A DNA stretch of 64,000 nucleotides from JAOUJD01 sp963841815 (lineage in GTDB: Bacteria; Pseudomonadota; Gammaproteobacteria; Burkholderiales; Burkholderiaceae_F). Shown here piece by piece: positions 50,325 through 60,554 of this stretch. Numbering within the stretch: the first letter of the stretch is position 1; every line of letters starts with the position of its first letter. Position numbers and translations under genes: made by a program. The DNA lies in NCBI GenBank assembly GCA_963841815.1, contig CAWJEE010000010.1:1-64000 (forward strand), written 5' to 3'. A model generated the notes under the pieces. That model was not told the origin of the DNA. It did not search any database and saw nothing but the letters and a program-made list of their open reading frames with translations.

Positions 50325-51182
50325 TTACTTCACGTTCTTCCAGTACACCGCGTTCAGGCGCCACGCCACGATCGTGAACAGGCCCAGGAAGATCATGACC
50401 CACACGCCGATGCTCACGCGCGTTCCGGCCGACGGGTCCGTGATGAACGCAAGGAACGCAACGAGGTCCGCCGCGTCGGCGTCGAACTGGCGCGCCTTCG
50501 CCGGATCGAGCGGCTTGAACGTGTGCGTCGCCCCTTCCCGGCCGGCCGCCAGGGGCTCCGGAGCGCTCTTCGTCGCGATGCCGTTCTCGTCGTAGGTCGT
50601 GACGGTCTTCAGGAAGCCGGTGTGGCCCGTCTTCGGGTCCTTGTGCGCGTGGATCTCCTCGATCGTCGCCTCGCGCGGGCCCTGGGTCTCCCAGAAGATG
50701 TGCGGCATGCCGATGTTCGGGTACGCCACGTTGTTCCAGCCCGTGGGCGAACTCGCATCGCGGTAGTAGCCGCGCAGCAGCGTGTACAGGTAGTCAACGC
50801 CGGCGAAGTCGAACGACGTGCGCGCGCGGGTGATCACCGACAGGTCCGGCGGCGTCTTGCCGAACCACGCCTTCTGGTGCGCGGGCGCGGCCGCGATCTT
50901 GATGGTGTCGCCGACCTTCTGGTGGCCGGGGATCAGGAAGTCCTTGATCTGCCGGTCGTCGAGGCCGATCTGCTGCAGGCGGTTCCAGCGCACCAGGCTC
51001 GCGCTGTGGCAGCCGATGCAGTAGTTGGAGAACAGGCGCGCGCCGTTCTGCAGTGCCGCCAGGTTCCTGGCGCGCTCGGCGGGCCACTTGTCGAGCTGGA
51101 GTTCGGCGCCCGACGCGAAGGCCGCGCCGCTCACGATGAGGGCGACAAGCGCGGCGGCGAAGCGGGCAAGAGTCGTTTTCAT
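50325..51182 (-). CDS. petC: Cytochrome c1 of the bc1 complex
   Basis: A 285-residue haem-c subunit of ubiquinol:cytochrome c reductase. A signal peptide (about 24 residues) leads to the haem site CIGCH (55-59). IGMPHIFWE contains the probable axial methionine region. A C-terminal membrane anchor lies at about 258-275 (GVWVMIFLGLFTIVAWRL). It follows petB after 11 bases. Confidence 0.95.
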   Translation of the reverse strand: MKTTLARFAAALVALIVSGAAFASGAELQLDKWPAERARNLAALQNGARLFSNYCIGCHSASLVRWNRLQQIGLDDRQIKDFLIPGHQKVGDTIKIAAAPAHQKAWFGKTPPDLSVITRARTSFDFAGVDYLYTLLRGYYRDASSPTGWNNVAYPNIGMPHIFWETQGPREATIEEIHAHKDPKTGHTGFLKTVTTYDENGIATKSAPEPLAAGREGATHTFKPLDPAKARQFDADAADLVAFLAFITDPSAGTRVSIGVWVMIFLGLFTIVAWRLNAVYWKNVK

Positions 51183-51193
51183 CCCGGTTCTCC

Positions 51194-52576
51194 TCAGTGC
51201 GCGACGAACGTGATGCGATCGGGGACGGGCTTGAACGTGCCCATCCGGCTCCACCACGGCATCAACGCGAAGAACCCGAAATAGACGAGCGTCAGCACCT
51301 GGGAAATCAGCGTGCCGGCCGGCGTCGGCGGCTGCGTGCCGAGGTAGCCGAGCCACAGGAAGGCGACCACCCAGGCCATGAGCAGCCCGAAGTGCCAGCC
51401 CGGGCGATACCGCATCGAACGCGCCGGCGACTGGTCGAACCAGGGCAGGCCGAAGAAGATCATCACGGACACGCCCATCAGCACGACGCCCCAGAACTTC
51501 GGGTCGAGCGTGAAGAAGCCGAGCAGCAGGACGACTGTCGCGACCGCGATCGCGCCGCGCGCCATCGCGTGGCGGATCGACAGGATCATCAGTGCCGCCA
51601 TGCCGATTGTGCCGACCGCGAGCCAGATCATGAACTGCTCGGTGGTGGCGCGCAGGATCGAGTAGAAGGGCGTGAAGTACCAGACCGGCGCGATGTGGTT
51701 CGGCGTGGTCAGCGGGTCGGCCGGGATGAAGTTGTTCCACTCGAGGAAGTAGCCGCCCATCTCGGGGGCGAAGAACACGACCGCGAAGAACAGGATCAGG
51801 AAGATCACCGTCCAGAAGATGTCGTGCACCGTGTAGTACGGGTGGAAGGGAATGCCGTCGAGCGGTCGCCCGGCCGCGTCCTTGTGCTTCTTGATCTCGA
51901 CGCCGTCCGGGTTGTTCGAGCCGACGTCGTGCAGCGCCAGGATGTGGGCGACGACGAGGCCGAGCAGCACCAGCGGGATCGCGATCACGTGGAAGGCGAA
52001 GAAGCGGTTCAGCGTGGCGTCGCCGATCACGTAGTCGCCGCGGATGAAGACGGCGAGGTCCGGTCCGATCAGCGGGATGGCGCCGAACAGGTTCACGATG
52101 ACCTGCGCGCCCCAGTAGCTCATCTGCCCCCACGGCAGCAGGTAGCCGAAGAACGCCTCGCCCATCAGCATCAGGAAGATCAGGCAGCCGAAGATCCACA
52201 CGAGCTCGCGCGGCTTGCGGTAGCTGCCGTACATCAGCCCGCGGAACATGTGCAGGTAGACGACGATGAAGAACGCCGAGGCGCCGGTCGAATGCATGTA
52301 GCGGATGAACCAGCCGCCCGGCACGTCGCGCATGATGTACTCGACGGAGGCGAAAGCGAGGTTCGCGTCCGGCTTGTAGTTCATCACCAGGAAGATGCCG
52401 GTGACGATCTGGATCACGAGCACCGTGATCGCAAGCCCGCCGAAGATGTACCAGACGTTGAAGTTCTTCGGTGCGTAGTACTCGGAGAGATGCTTCTTGT
52501 ACTCCGACATCAGGGTCGGCATGCGCTCGTCGACCCAGCCGAGCAGGCCGCTGTACTGGCTCTTCTGTTCTGCCAT
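51194..52576 (-). CDS. petB: Cytochrome b of the bc1 complex
   Basis: A 460-residue membrane protein with the two b haems and quinone sites. It has the family motif GGWFIRYMHSTGASAFFIVVY with haem histidines and a PEWY-like Qo segment (VWYFTPFYSILRA). Eight or more hydrophobic helices are present. It lies between petA (25 bases upstream) and petC. Confidence 0.95.
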   Translation of the reverse strand: MAEQKSQYSGLLGWVDERMPTLMSEYKKHLSEYYAPKNFNVWYIFGGLAITVLVIQIVTGIFLVMNYKPDANLAFASVEYIMRDVPGGWFIRYMHSTGASAFFIVVYLHMFRGLMYGSYRKPRELVWIFGCLIFLMLMGEAFFGYLLPWGQMSYWGAQVIVNLFGAIPLIGPDLAVFIRGDYVIGDATLNRFFAFHVIAIPLVLLGLVVAHILALHDVGSNNPDGVEIKKHKDAAGRPLDGIPFHPYYTVHDIFWTVIFLILFFAVVFFAPEMGGYFLEWNNFIPADPLTTPNHIAPVWYFTPFYSILRATTEQFMIWLAVGTIGMAALMILSIRHAMARGAIAVATVVLLLGFFTLDPKFWGVVLMGVSVMIFFGLPWFDQSPARSMRYRPGWHFGLLMAWVVAFLWLGYLGTQPPTPAGTLISQVLTLVYFGFFALMPWWSRMGTFKPVPDRITFVAH

Positions 52577-52601
52577 TCTTGTTCCCCGCTCAGTTGCCTG
52601 G

Positions 52602-53228
52602 TCAGGCCTTGGAATCGTCGCCGATCAGCACGACGGTGTCGGACAGGTATTTGTGAGGCGGTACCGGGAGGTTGTCCGGCGCCGGCTTGTTCTTGAATAC
52701 GCGGCCGGCCAGGTCGAAGGTCGAGCCGTGGCAGGGGCACACGAAACCCGGGTCGTTGCCGAGCACCGCGCTCGAGCCGGCCGGGAACGGACCGGACGGC
52801 GAGCAGCCGAGGTGGGTGCAGACGCCGACGGTGATCAGGAATTCGGGCTTGATCGAGCGGTACTCGTTGCGCGCGTACTCCGGCGTCGGATACTGGGTAC
52901 GCTGCGACTTGGGATCGGCCACTTCGCCGTCGGTCTTCCTGAGCGACTGCAGCATCTCGGGCGTGCGGCGCAGGATCCACACCGGCAGGCCGCGCCACTC
53001 GACGACCAGCTTGTCGCCGGCCGCGATCGACGAGAGGTCCACCTCGACCGGGGCGCCGGCCGCCTTGGCGCGCTCGGAGGGCGCCAACGAAGCCAGGAAC
53101 GGCGCGGCCACGGCCGCGACGCCGACTCCGCCGACGGCGCAGGTGACGATGAGCGCGTTGCGCCGCTCCTTGTCGACCGACGCCGAGTCCGGCGCCCGGC
53201 CACTCGGAAGGGATGTGGAGGTGGACAT
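52602..53228 (-). CDS. petA: Rieske iron-sulfur subunit of the bc1 complex
   Basis: A 208-residue protein with an N-terminal membrane anchor (about 25-45, LIVTCAVGGVGVAAVAAPF) that may be exported by the Tat system, encoded next door. The [2Fe-2S] cluster motifs are CTHLGC and CPCHGS. The ATG at 53228 is preferred over upstream in-frame starts because it begins the family N-terminus. It is the first gene of petABC. Confidence 0.95.
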   Translation of the reverse strand: MSTSTSLPSGRAPDSASVDKERRNALIVTCAVGGVGVAAVAAPFLASLAPSERAKAAGAPVEVDLSSIAAGDKLVVEWRGLPVWILRRTPEMLQSLRKTDGEVADPKSQRTQYPTPEYARNEYRSIKPEFLITVGVCTHLGCSPSGPFPAGSSAVLGNDPGFVCPCHGSTFDLAGRVFKNKPAPDNLPVPPHKYLSDTVVLIGDDSKA

Positions 53229-53522
53229 TGAAAACCCCGAAGTTGAGAAAAGTCCGGAAGGCAGCGCCGAAGCGGACGGGTTCGCTTGACCCCCTCGACA
53301 GGCCCGTCTGGCCATCCGACCGCGTCGCCCGCCCCGCTGGCAGCCCGCGATTCTACTTGATCTGTCCATCCCGACCGGCGGCGGCATCCCGTGGGCACAG
53401 TCGACGCGCATGCCCGGTCTCGGACGGCGACTCGTTCGACCCGGCCACGCCTGGATTTCGGGAATAATGCCTGCGCAACCCTTCTCCTAGGAGCGGACGA
53501 GAGTCCCCTGGACACCGCTGTG

Positions 53523-54686
53523 ATGCTTCGTCGACTGTGGCTGATCTTCGCCCAAACGACCACGGTCGGCCTGGCGCTGCTGTTCATCGTCTCGACGCTG
53601 CGTCCCGAGTGGATCGGCCGGTCACCCGCCACACCGGTGTCGCCCGAGGTGGCGATCAGGCAGGTCACAGCCCCCGACGCGCCGCGGGCCAACGCCCTGA
53701 CCTCCTATTCGGACGCGGTCAACCGCGCGGCGCCTGCGGTGGTCAACGTCTACACCACGAAGGAAGTGCGGCGCCGGGGCGCGCCCGAAGATCCCCTCTA
53801 CCGCTACTTCTTCGGCGACTCGCGCGGCGGCGCCGATCGGGTGGCGAGCCTCGGCTCCGGCGTGATCGCCAGCGCCGACGGCTTCGTGCTGACCAACAAC
53901 CACGTCGTGCAGGCGGCCGACGAGATCGCGGTGGCCCTGTCCGACGGCCGGCAAGTCGAGGCGAGGCTGGTCGGCGCCGACCCCGAGAGCGACCTCGCCG
54001 TGCTGAAGATCGAGGCGAAGGACCTGCCGGTCATCACCTTCGGCCGCTCCGACTCCCTGAAGGTCGGCGACGTCGTCCTTGCCATCGGCAATCCGTTCGA
54101 CGTCGGCCAGACCGTGACAATGGGAATCGTGTCGGCGCTGGGCCGCACCAATCTCGGCATCAACACCTTCGAGAACTTCATCCAGACCGACGCGGCGATC
54201 AACCAGGGCAACTCGGGCGGCGCGCTGGTGGATTCGAACGGCCATCTGGTCGGGATCAACACCGCGATCTTCTCGCGCACCGGCGGGTCGATCGGCATCG
54301 GCTTCGCCATCCCGTCGACGCTCGTCCTGCAGGTCATGGACCAGCTGATCAAGGCCGGCAAGGTCGTGCGCGGCTATTTCGGCGTCGAGCCGGAAGACCT
54401 GACGCCGGAACTGGCCGAAGTGCTGAAGCTGCAGCAGAACGAAGGCGTCGTCCTGAAGGGCGTGCAGCGCACGAGCCCGGCGGGACGCGCGGGCCTAGAG
54501 CCCGGTGACGTGATGCTGACGATCAACGGCCAGCAGGTGAAGAACAGCCGTTCGATGCTGAACCAGATCTCGCAATTGCCGCCGGGAACGCCGGCGCGGG
54601 TGAAGGTCGCGCGCGAAGGCCGGGAAGTCGAAGTCCAGGTCACCGTCGGCGAGCGGCCGCAGCCGCAGATCCAGCGGGCGCCGTAA
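53523..54686 (+). CDS. DegQ/DegS-like periplasmic serine protease (HtrA family)
   Basis: A 387-residue protease with one N-terminal membrane anchor (about 8-25) and a trypsin-like domain with the catalytic triad His127 (LTNNHVV), Asp157 (ESDLAVLKI) and Ser231 (NQGNSGGAL). A single PDZ domain follows at about 290-375. One PDZ and an anchor resemble DegS/AlgW more than DegP. It is divergent from petA across 294 bases and convergent with the Sel1 gene. Confidence 0.92.
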   Translation: MLRRLWLIFAQTTTVGLALLFIVSTLRPEWIGRSPATPVSPEVAIRQVTAPDAPRANALTSYSDAVNRAAPAVVNVYTTKEVRRRGAPEDPLYRYFFGDSRGGADRVASLGSGVIASADGFVLTNNHVVQAADEIAVALSDGRQVEARLVGADPESDLAVLKIEAKDLPVITFGRSDSLKVGDVVLAIGNPFDVGQTVTMGIVSALGRTNLGINTFENFIQTDAAINQGNSGGALVDSNGHLVGINTAIFSRTGGSIGIGFAIPSTLVLQVMDQLIKAGKVVRGYFGVEPEDLTPELAEVLKLQQNEGVVLKGVQRTSPAGRAGLEPGDVMLTINGQQVKNSRSMLNQISQLPPGTPARVKVAREGREVEVQVTVGERPQPQIQRAP

Positions 54687-54692
54687 CCCCGG

Positions 54693-55358
54693 TCAGCGCG
54701 ACAGCAGGTCGCGCATCTCCCGCGCCTTGTAGACCGCGACCGGATCCCCGCCCGCGGCCGCTCGGCTGTACCAGTAGAAGGCGCGCACGCGGTCCTGCGC
54801 GACGCCTTCCCCCTTCTCGTACAGGCTCGCGACGATGTACGCGGACCCTTCGTCGCCCTGTTCCGCCGCCCGTTCGTACCAGCGCGCCGCCTCGCGGTAG
54901 TCGCGTGGCGCGCCGCGCCCGAGGAAGTACTGCGTGCCCGTGCTCACCTGCGCGTCGCGATGGCCCTGCTCCGCCGCGCGCTGGAACCAGTGCGTGGCCT
55001 GCGGCAGCGACCGCTCGACGTGCTCGCCCCGCTCGTACAGCAGCGCGAGGGCGTACTGCGCGCGCGCGAACCCCAGGTCGGCGGACTTGCGGAGCCAGTG
55101 CACCCCCTCGACCGGATCGGCGGGTCCGCCCTCGCCCGCGAGCAGCATGACGGCGAGGTTGAACTGGGCCACGCGCTCGTTGCGGGCCGCCGCCTTGCGG
55201 TAGTGCTCGAGCGCCTCTTCGTGGCGATCCGCGCGATACGCGTTCCAGCCGGCCGCGACGTCCGGATCGTCGGCCGGCACGACGCGCGCCGGCTCCGCCC
55301 GCGCAAGAAACGCGACGCCGAAAATCGCGAGGAACAGGGCGAGGGCCCGGCGTCGCAT
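54693..55358 (-). CDS. Sel1-repeat protein
   Basis: A 221-residue protein with a signal peptide (residues 1-24, ending LARA) and about five Sel1-like (TPR-type) repeats of 36 residues, for example AVMLLAGEGGPADPVEGVHW and SLYEKGEGVAQD. Such proteins mediate protein-protein contacts, often in the envelope. The frame is open upstream to 55448, but ATG 55358 starts the signal peptide. It follows tatC by 25 bases. Confidence 0.85.
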   Translation of the reverse strand: MRRRALALFLAIFGVAFLARAEPARVVPADDPDVAAGWNAYRADRHEEALEHYRKAAARNERVAQFNLAVMLLAGEGGPADPVEGVHWLRKSADLGFARAQYALALLYERGEHVERSLPQATHWFQRAAEQGHRDAQVSTGTQYFLGRGAPRDYREAARWYERAAEQGDEGSAYIVASLYEKGEGVAQDRVRAFYWYSRAAAGGDPVAVYKAREMRDLLSR

Positions 55359-55383
55359 CAGGGGAGCGGCCGCGAGGCGCGGG

Positions 55384-56178
55384 TCAGGCGACTTCCTGCG
55401 GAGAGGACTCTTCCGCGGGCTTCGGCTTCTCGACGAACCGGGCGACAACGATGCCGAGCTCGTACAGCACGACCAGCGGAATCGCCAGCAGCAGCTGCGA
55501 AACGACGTCGGGCGGCGTAAAGATCGCGGCGACGATGAAGGCGCCGACGATCACGTATGGACGCACCTGCTTCAGCTTCTCGACGCTGGCGATGCCGAAG
55601 CGGACGAGCAGCACGACGACGATCGGCACCTCGAACGTGATTCCGAACGCGATGAACATGCCCATCACGAAGCTGAAGTACGCCTCGATGTCGGGCGACA
55701 CCGTGACCGACACCGGCGCGAAGTTCGCGATGAAACGGAAGATCAGCTTGAAGACGACGAAGTAGCAGTATGCGACGCCGGCGGCGAACATCGCCACGCT
55801 CGAGACGATCAGCGGCGCCGCGAGCTTCTTCTCGTGCTTGTACAGGCCGGGCGCGACGAAGGCCCAGACCTGCCACAGCACAAACGGCAGCGCGATGATG
55901 AAGGCGGAAAACAGCGTGACCTTCAGCGGCACCATGAACGGAGTGATCACTCCGGTGGCGAGCAGCTTCGATCCGGTCGGCAGCGCCGCCATCATCGGCT
56001 CCGACAGCAAATCGAAGATTTCCTTCATGAACGGCGACAACGCCAGGAAGACGACGAGGATCGCGATCGCCGAACGCACGAGTCGCGTCCGCAGTTCGAT
56101 CAGGTGCGACAGGAAGCTCTGTTCCTGACCCGGTTCCGCGCTTCCGGGAGTGTCGCCAGTGCCGTTCGGAGTAGTCAT
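55384..56178 (-). CDS. tatC: Twin-arginine translocase subunit TatC
   Basis: A 264-residue inner-membrane protein with six helices, the receptor for twin-arginine signal peptides. SHLIELRTRLVRS and PFVLWQVWAFVAPGLYKHEKK are conserved TatC segments. It overlaps tatB by four bases (ATGA). Confidence 0.96.
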   Translation of the reverse strand: MTTPNGTGDTPGSAEPGQEQSFLSHLIELRTRLVRSAIAILVVFLALSPFMKEIFDLLSEPMMAALPTGSKLLATGVITPFMVPLKVTLFSAFIIALPFVLWQVWAFVAPGLYKHEKKLAAPLIVSSVAMFAAGVAYCYFVVFKLIFRFIANFAPVSVTVSPDIEAYFSFVMGMFIAFGITFEVPIVVVLLVRFGIASVEKLKQVRPYVIVGAFIVAAIFTPPDVVSQLLLAIPLVVLYELGIVVARFVEKPKPAEESSPQEVA

Positions 56179-56723
56179 CGGCGGATCCGCGGCCGGCTCA
56201 TGCGCGAGCGCGGCGCGTACTTGTGCCGTGCGACGCCCTGGATTTCGGGCATCGCAAGCTGGCGCTTGAGCCTGGCGATTTCCTCGGACAGTTCGTCGAT
56301 GCTGGGCCCTGGCTTGTAGCGACGGCGGAACCGGTGCGACTGCCAGCTCTCGCCAGCGCCTTCCCACGAAAAGTCGCCCGAGGTCGAGTCCGACTCCGGC
56401 GAGGTCGACGAGGAGGACGAGGCTTCCAGGCCCGAGTTCAGGGCCGTCGCGGTCGAATCGAGGTCCGACTTCAGGCCGGACACCCCTTCCCGCACGGAGG
56501 TCTCGATCGAGCGCGCGACCTCCCGCGCCTGCTCCTGGAGCTTCTTCAGCTCGGCGACCTCCATTTCGCGCGTGACGTCGGCCTTCACCTGCGCAACGTA
56601 GCGCTGCGCCTTGCCGGCCCACTCGCCCACCGTGCGCGCGACCTTCGGCAGCCGCTCGGGGCCGAGCACGACCAGCGCGACGGCGCCGATCAACGCTAGC
56701 TCACTGAAACTGAAGTCAAACAT
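56175..56723 (-). CDS. tatB: Twin-arginine translocase subunit TatB
   Basis: A 182-residue protein with an N-terminal membrane helix and the TatB signature ELALIGAVALVVLGPERLPK, then an amphipathic helix. The serine-rich stretch (EASSSSSTSPESDS) and a basic tail are variable. It follows tatA by 69 bases. Confidence 0.95.
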   Translation of the reverse strand: MFDFSFSELALIGAVALVVLGPERLPKVARTVGEWAGKAQRYVAQVKADVTREMEVAELKKLQEQAREVARSIETSVREGVSGLKSDLDSTATALNSGLEASSSSSTSPESDSTSGDFSWEGAGESWQSHRFRRRYKPGPSIDELSEEIARLKRQLAMPEIQGVARHKYAPRSRMSRPRIRR

Positions 56724-56792
56724 GCCGATGCGCCAGCGCGCCGGCGGTCGACCGAGGGTCGAGCGCCGGGGCGACGTCGGTCATCCGGGCGA

Positions 56793-57020
56793 TCAGGACT
56801 TCTCTTTGGCCTGGACGTCGATCGTCTGGCCGGGAACCTGCTTGGGCTTTTCGTCGGTCGTGTTGCCGGCGACCTCGTCCGCACCCTCTTTCATGCCTTC
56901 CTTGAAGCCCTTGATTGCGCCACCGAGGTCCTTGCCCATGTTCCTCAGCTTGCTGGTGCCGAACACCAGGATGATGACCACCAGGACGATCAGCCAATGC
57001 CAGATCGAAAGTGAACCCAT
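56793..57020 (-). CDS. tatA: Twin-arginine translocase subunit TatA
   Basis: A 75-residue pore-forming subunit with one membrane helix (WHWLIVLVVIILVFGTSKL) and the FGTSKLRNMG hinge followed by an amphipathic helix. It starts 10 bases after the hit gene. Confidence 0.96.
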   Translation of the reverse strand: MGSLSIWHWLIVLVVIILVFGTSKLRNMGKDLGGAIKGFKEGMKEGADEVAGNTTDEKPKQVPGQTIDVQAKEKS

Positions 57021-57029
57021 TCGAGACTC

Positions 57030-57368
57030 CTACAGACGTTTCCACGGGCGGGGGCCGCCCAGGATGTGGATGTGCAAGTGATTGACCTCTTGTCCGCCGT
57101 CGGGCCCGTTGTTGATCACAACGCGAAAGCCGTTTTCGCAGCCCTGATCTTTCGCGAGGCGCGGTGCAAGACCCAGCATTTTACCGAATAGCCCCTCGTG
57201 CTCCGGCCCCGCTTCAACGAGGGAATCCACGTGCTTTTTCGGGACCATCAGGAAGTGCACCGGGGCGGCCGGGTGGATGTCGTGGAACGCAAGCACGTCG
57301 TCGTCCTCGTAGAGCTTCCTGCTGGGAATCTCGCCGCTGGCGATCCGGCAAAACAGACATCCGCTCAT
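57030..57368 (-). CDS. hinT: HIT-family nucleotide hydrolase (HinT-like)
   Basis: A 112-residue HIT protein that hydrolyses adenosine phosphoramidates in characterised relatives. The catalytic triad region HLHIHI is at 97-102. A zinc-binding cysteine pair (CLFC) is at 4-7. It sits between hisE and tatA, its standard place in Burkholderiales. Confidence 0.94.
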   Translation of the reverse strand: MSGCLFCRIASGEIPSRKLYEDDDVLAFHDIHPAAPVHFLMVPKKHVDSLVEAGPEHEGLFGKMLGLAPRLAKDQGCENGFRVVINNGPDGGQEVNHLHIHILGGPRPWKRL

Positions 57369-57391
57369 CGACCCTCCCTCATTGGCTCCGT

Positions 57392-57751
57392 TTACCGACC
57401 TTCGCGCTCACGCGCCCTGCGCAGTGCCTTTTCCTCGAAGCCGGAGGTTCCGGCGCGCCGCTGCAGTTCGGCCAGGACGTCCTCGGGCCGCAGCCCGTAA
57501 TGCGACAGCATGATCATGCAGTGGAACCACAGGTCGGCCGTTTCGCCGATGATGCGGTCCTTCGCGCCGTCCTTGGCGGCCATCACCGTCTCGGTCGCCT
57601 CCTCGCCGATCTTCTTCAGGATCGCATCGTCGCCGCGCGCGAACAGGCGCGCGACGTACGAGGCCTCGGCATCGCCACCCTTGCGGGAGTCGATCACGTC
57701 GGCCAGCTGCTTCAGGATGGCGTCGCTCATCGCGGCACGGGTCTCGGTCAC
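57392..57751 (-). CDS. hisE: Phosphoribosyl-ATP pyrophosphatase
   Basis: A 119-residue enzyme that hydrolyses PR-ATP to PR-AMP in histidine synthesis. The conserved metal-binding acidic residues lie in KKIGEEATETVMAAKDG and ETADLWFH. Start options are GTG 57751 (overlaps hisI by four bases) and ATG 57730; the GTG is listed because it preserves coupling. Confidence 0.94.
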   Translation of the reverse strand: MTETRAAMSDAILKQLADVIDSRKGGDAEASYVARLFARGDDAILKKIGEEATETVMAAKDGAKDRIIGETADLWFHCMIMLSHYGLRPEDVLAELQRRAGTSGFEEKALRRAREREGR

Positions 57752-58134
57752 TTCCGGTAGATCAGTTCGGGATCTTTCAGCACGGGATCGACGGCTTCCC
57801 AGCGTTCTCCCTCGAGCCGCCGGTAAAAACAGCTTTCCCGTCCGGTATGACAGGCGATCCCCCCGGCCTGTTCAACAGCGTACAGGACGGCGTCGCCGTC
57901 GCAGTCCAGGCGCAGCTCGGCCACCCGCTGCCGGTGCCCCGACTCCTCGCCCTTGCGCCAGAGCCGCTTCCGGGAGCGCGACCAGTACACCGCGTGGCCG
58001 GACGCCGCCGTTTCCGCCAGCGCGTCGCGATTGGCCCACGCGACCATCAGCACCCGCCCGCTCGCGGCATCCTGCGCGATCACCGTGACCAGGCCGTCGG
58101 CGTCGAAGCGGACGGCGTCGAGCCAGCTACTCAT
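57748..58134 (-). CDS. hisI: Phosphoribosyl-AMP cyclohydrolase
   Basis: A 128-residue zinc enzyme that opens the purine ring of PR-AMP. It has VLMVAWANRDAL, the Mg/Zn sites LDCDGDAVLYAVEQ and CHTGRESCFYR. It is not fused to HisE. It follows hisF by 55 bases. Confidence 0.95.
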   Translation of the reverse strand: MSSWLDAVRFDADGLVTVIAQDAASGRVLMVAWANRDALAETAASGHAVYWSRSRKRLWRKGEESGHRQRVAELRLDCDGDAVLYAVEQAGGIACHTGRESCFYRRLEGERWEAVDPVLKDPELIYRK

Positions 58135-58189
58135 GCAGACACCCTCGCGCTGCGCGCGCGGGAATGGGGCTTGGGGCGGCCCGGCATCC

Positions 58190-58966
<777 letters not shown>

Positions 58967-59019
58967 GGCGGGGCGGGGACAGACCCGCAGGATAGTGGAT
59001 GCCCGCGGGCATCGCGGCG

Positions 59020-59763
59020 TCAGGCGCCGAGTTCGTCCGCGCGCTCCTGCGCCGCCTTGAAGTCGATCGCGCCTTCGTACAGCGAGCGGCCGAGGATCGC
59101 GCCTTCGACGCCCTCGAACTCGACCGCGCACAGCTGCTCGATGTCCTTCATGCTCGCGATGCCGCCGCTGGCGATCACGGGAATCTTCACGTGGCGGGCG
59201 AGCTCGACCGTCGCTTCGAGGTTGACGCCGGACATCATGCCGTCGCGTCCGATGTCGGTGTACAGGATTGCCTCGGCGCCGTAGTCCTCGAACTTCTTGG
59301 CGAGGTCGGTCACGTCGTGGCCGGTCAGCTTGCTCCAGCCATCGGTGGCGACCTTGCCGCCCTTGGCGTCGAGGGCGACGATCACGTGACCCGCAAACGC
59401 GCCGCACGCGTCGTGCAGGAAACCCGGGTTCTTGACGGCGGCCGTCCCGATCACCACGAAGCTCACGCCATCGTCGATGTAGCGCTCGATTGTGTCGAGG
59501 TCGCGGATGCCGCCGCCGAGTTGCACCGGCAGGTCGTCGCCGACCGCCTTGATGATCTTGCGGATCACCGTTTCGTTCACCGGAAGGCCGGAGCGGGCGC
59601 CGTTCAGGTCGACGATGTGCAGGCGACGGGCGCCCTGCGCCAGCCAGTGCCGGGCCATCGCGACGGGGTCGTCGGAAAACACGGTCACGTTGTTGTCCAT
59701 GTCGCCTTGCTGCAGGCGAACGCAACGTCCGTCCTTGATGTCGATGGCGGGGATTAGGAGCAT
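59020..59763 (-). CDS. hisA: ProFAR isomerase
   Basis: A 247-residue TIM barrel that isomerises ProFAR to PRFAR. The catalytic aspartate is in LLIPAIDIKDGRCVRL and the second in ILYTDIGRDGMMSGVN. LGGGIRD and VIASGGIAS bind the phosphates. It lies between hisH and hisF, with a 104-base gap before hisH in which I see no gene. Confidence 0.96.
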   Translation of the reverse strand: MLLIPAIDIKDGRCVRLQQGDMDNNVTVFSDDPVAMARHWLAQGARRLHIVDLNGARSGLPVNETVIRKIIKAVGDDLPVQLGGGIRDLDTIERYIDDGVSFVVIGTAAVKNPGFLHDACGAFAGHVIVALDAKGGKVATDGWSKLTGHDVTDLAKKFEDYGAEAILYTDIGRDGMMSGVNLEATVELARHVKIPVIASGGIASMKDIEQLCAVEFEGVEGAILGRSLYEGAIDFKAAQERADELGA

Positions 59764-59867
59764 GCCGGTGGTGCCCGCGGGCGGGTTACAGGTCGAAAAG
59801 TGGGGAAGAGCGCTGAGATGAGTTCGCCGGGCGGTGACGCGGAAGCCAGTATGGCCTCAAAACGCGG

Positions 59868-60500
59868 TCAGGGATTCCAGCGCGTGAAGTTCTCGTAGAT
59901 GCGCAGGCCGGCTGCGGAGCTCTTTTCCGGGTGAAACTGGGTGGCGAAAATATTATCGCTCGCGACCACGCAGGTAAAGGCGCCGCCGTAAGTGCTTTCG
60001 CCGGCGGAAATTCGCCGCTCCGCCGGCACCACATAGTAACTGTGGACGAAATAGAACCAGCTTTCGTCCGGAATGCCGTCCCACAGCGGGTGCGCCTGCA
60101 TCTGGCGGACGCGGTTCCACCCCATGTGCGGGACTTTCAGCCGCTGTCCGTCGGGCAGGCGCATCGCGTCGTCGCGAAAGCGGACGACCGCGCCGGCGAA
60201 CAGTCCCAGGCCCGGCGTGTCGCCCTCCTCGCTGCGGTCGAACAGCATCTGCTCCCCGATGCACACGGCCAGCAGGGGCTTGCTGGCCGCCGCCTCGCGC
60301 ACCGTCTCGTCGAGGCCGTACTCCTTCAGGTAGCGCATGCAATCCGGCATCGCGCCCTGGCCCGGGAACACCACGCGATCGGCCCGGCGGATCACGGCGG
60401 CGTCCGAGGTGATGGCGACGCTCTCCTTGGGCGCGACGTGCTCGATCGCCTTGGCAACCGAGCGCAGGTTGCCCATGCCGAAATCGACGATCGCGATCAT
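59868..60500 (-). CDS. hisH: Imidazole glycerol phosphate synthase glutaminase subunit
   Basis: A 210-residue class I glutamine amidotransferase. The nucleophile is Cys80 in LAVCIGEQML, an unusual form of the usual GICLGMQ. The oxyanion strand PGQGAMPDC and the late FATQFHPEKS with His and Glu are present. The strong hairpin repeat at 60508-60554 lies only seven bases upstream of the start and may limit its translation. Confidence 0.95.
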   Translation of the reverse strand: MIAIVDFGMGNLRSVAKAIEHVAPKESVAITSDAAVIRRADRVVFPGQGAMPDCMRYLKEYGLDETVREAAASKPLLAVCIGEQMLFDRSEEGDTPGLGLFAGAVVRFRDDAMRLPDGQRLKVPHMGWNRVRQMQAHPLWDGIPDESWFYFVHSYYVVPAERRISAGESTYGGAFTCVVASDNIFATQFHPEKSSAAGLRIYENFTRWNP

Positions 60501-60507
60501 GCGAAAG

Positions 60508-60554
60508 CGCCTTGCGTGTACGCGACGCTGCGCGTCGCACGTGCACGCAAGGCG
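60508..60554 (+). repeat. Nested-palindrome intergenic repeat, copy 3
   Basis: Outer stem CGCCTTGCGTG/CACGCAAGGCG (60508-60518, 60544-60554) and inner stem GCGACGC/GCGTCGC (60522-60528, 60532-60538) around a TGC loop. It occupies the hisB-hisH gap, where many Burkholderiales carry a marC-like gene, and is seven bases from the hisH start. Confidence 0.7.
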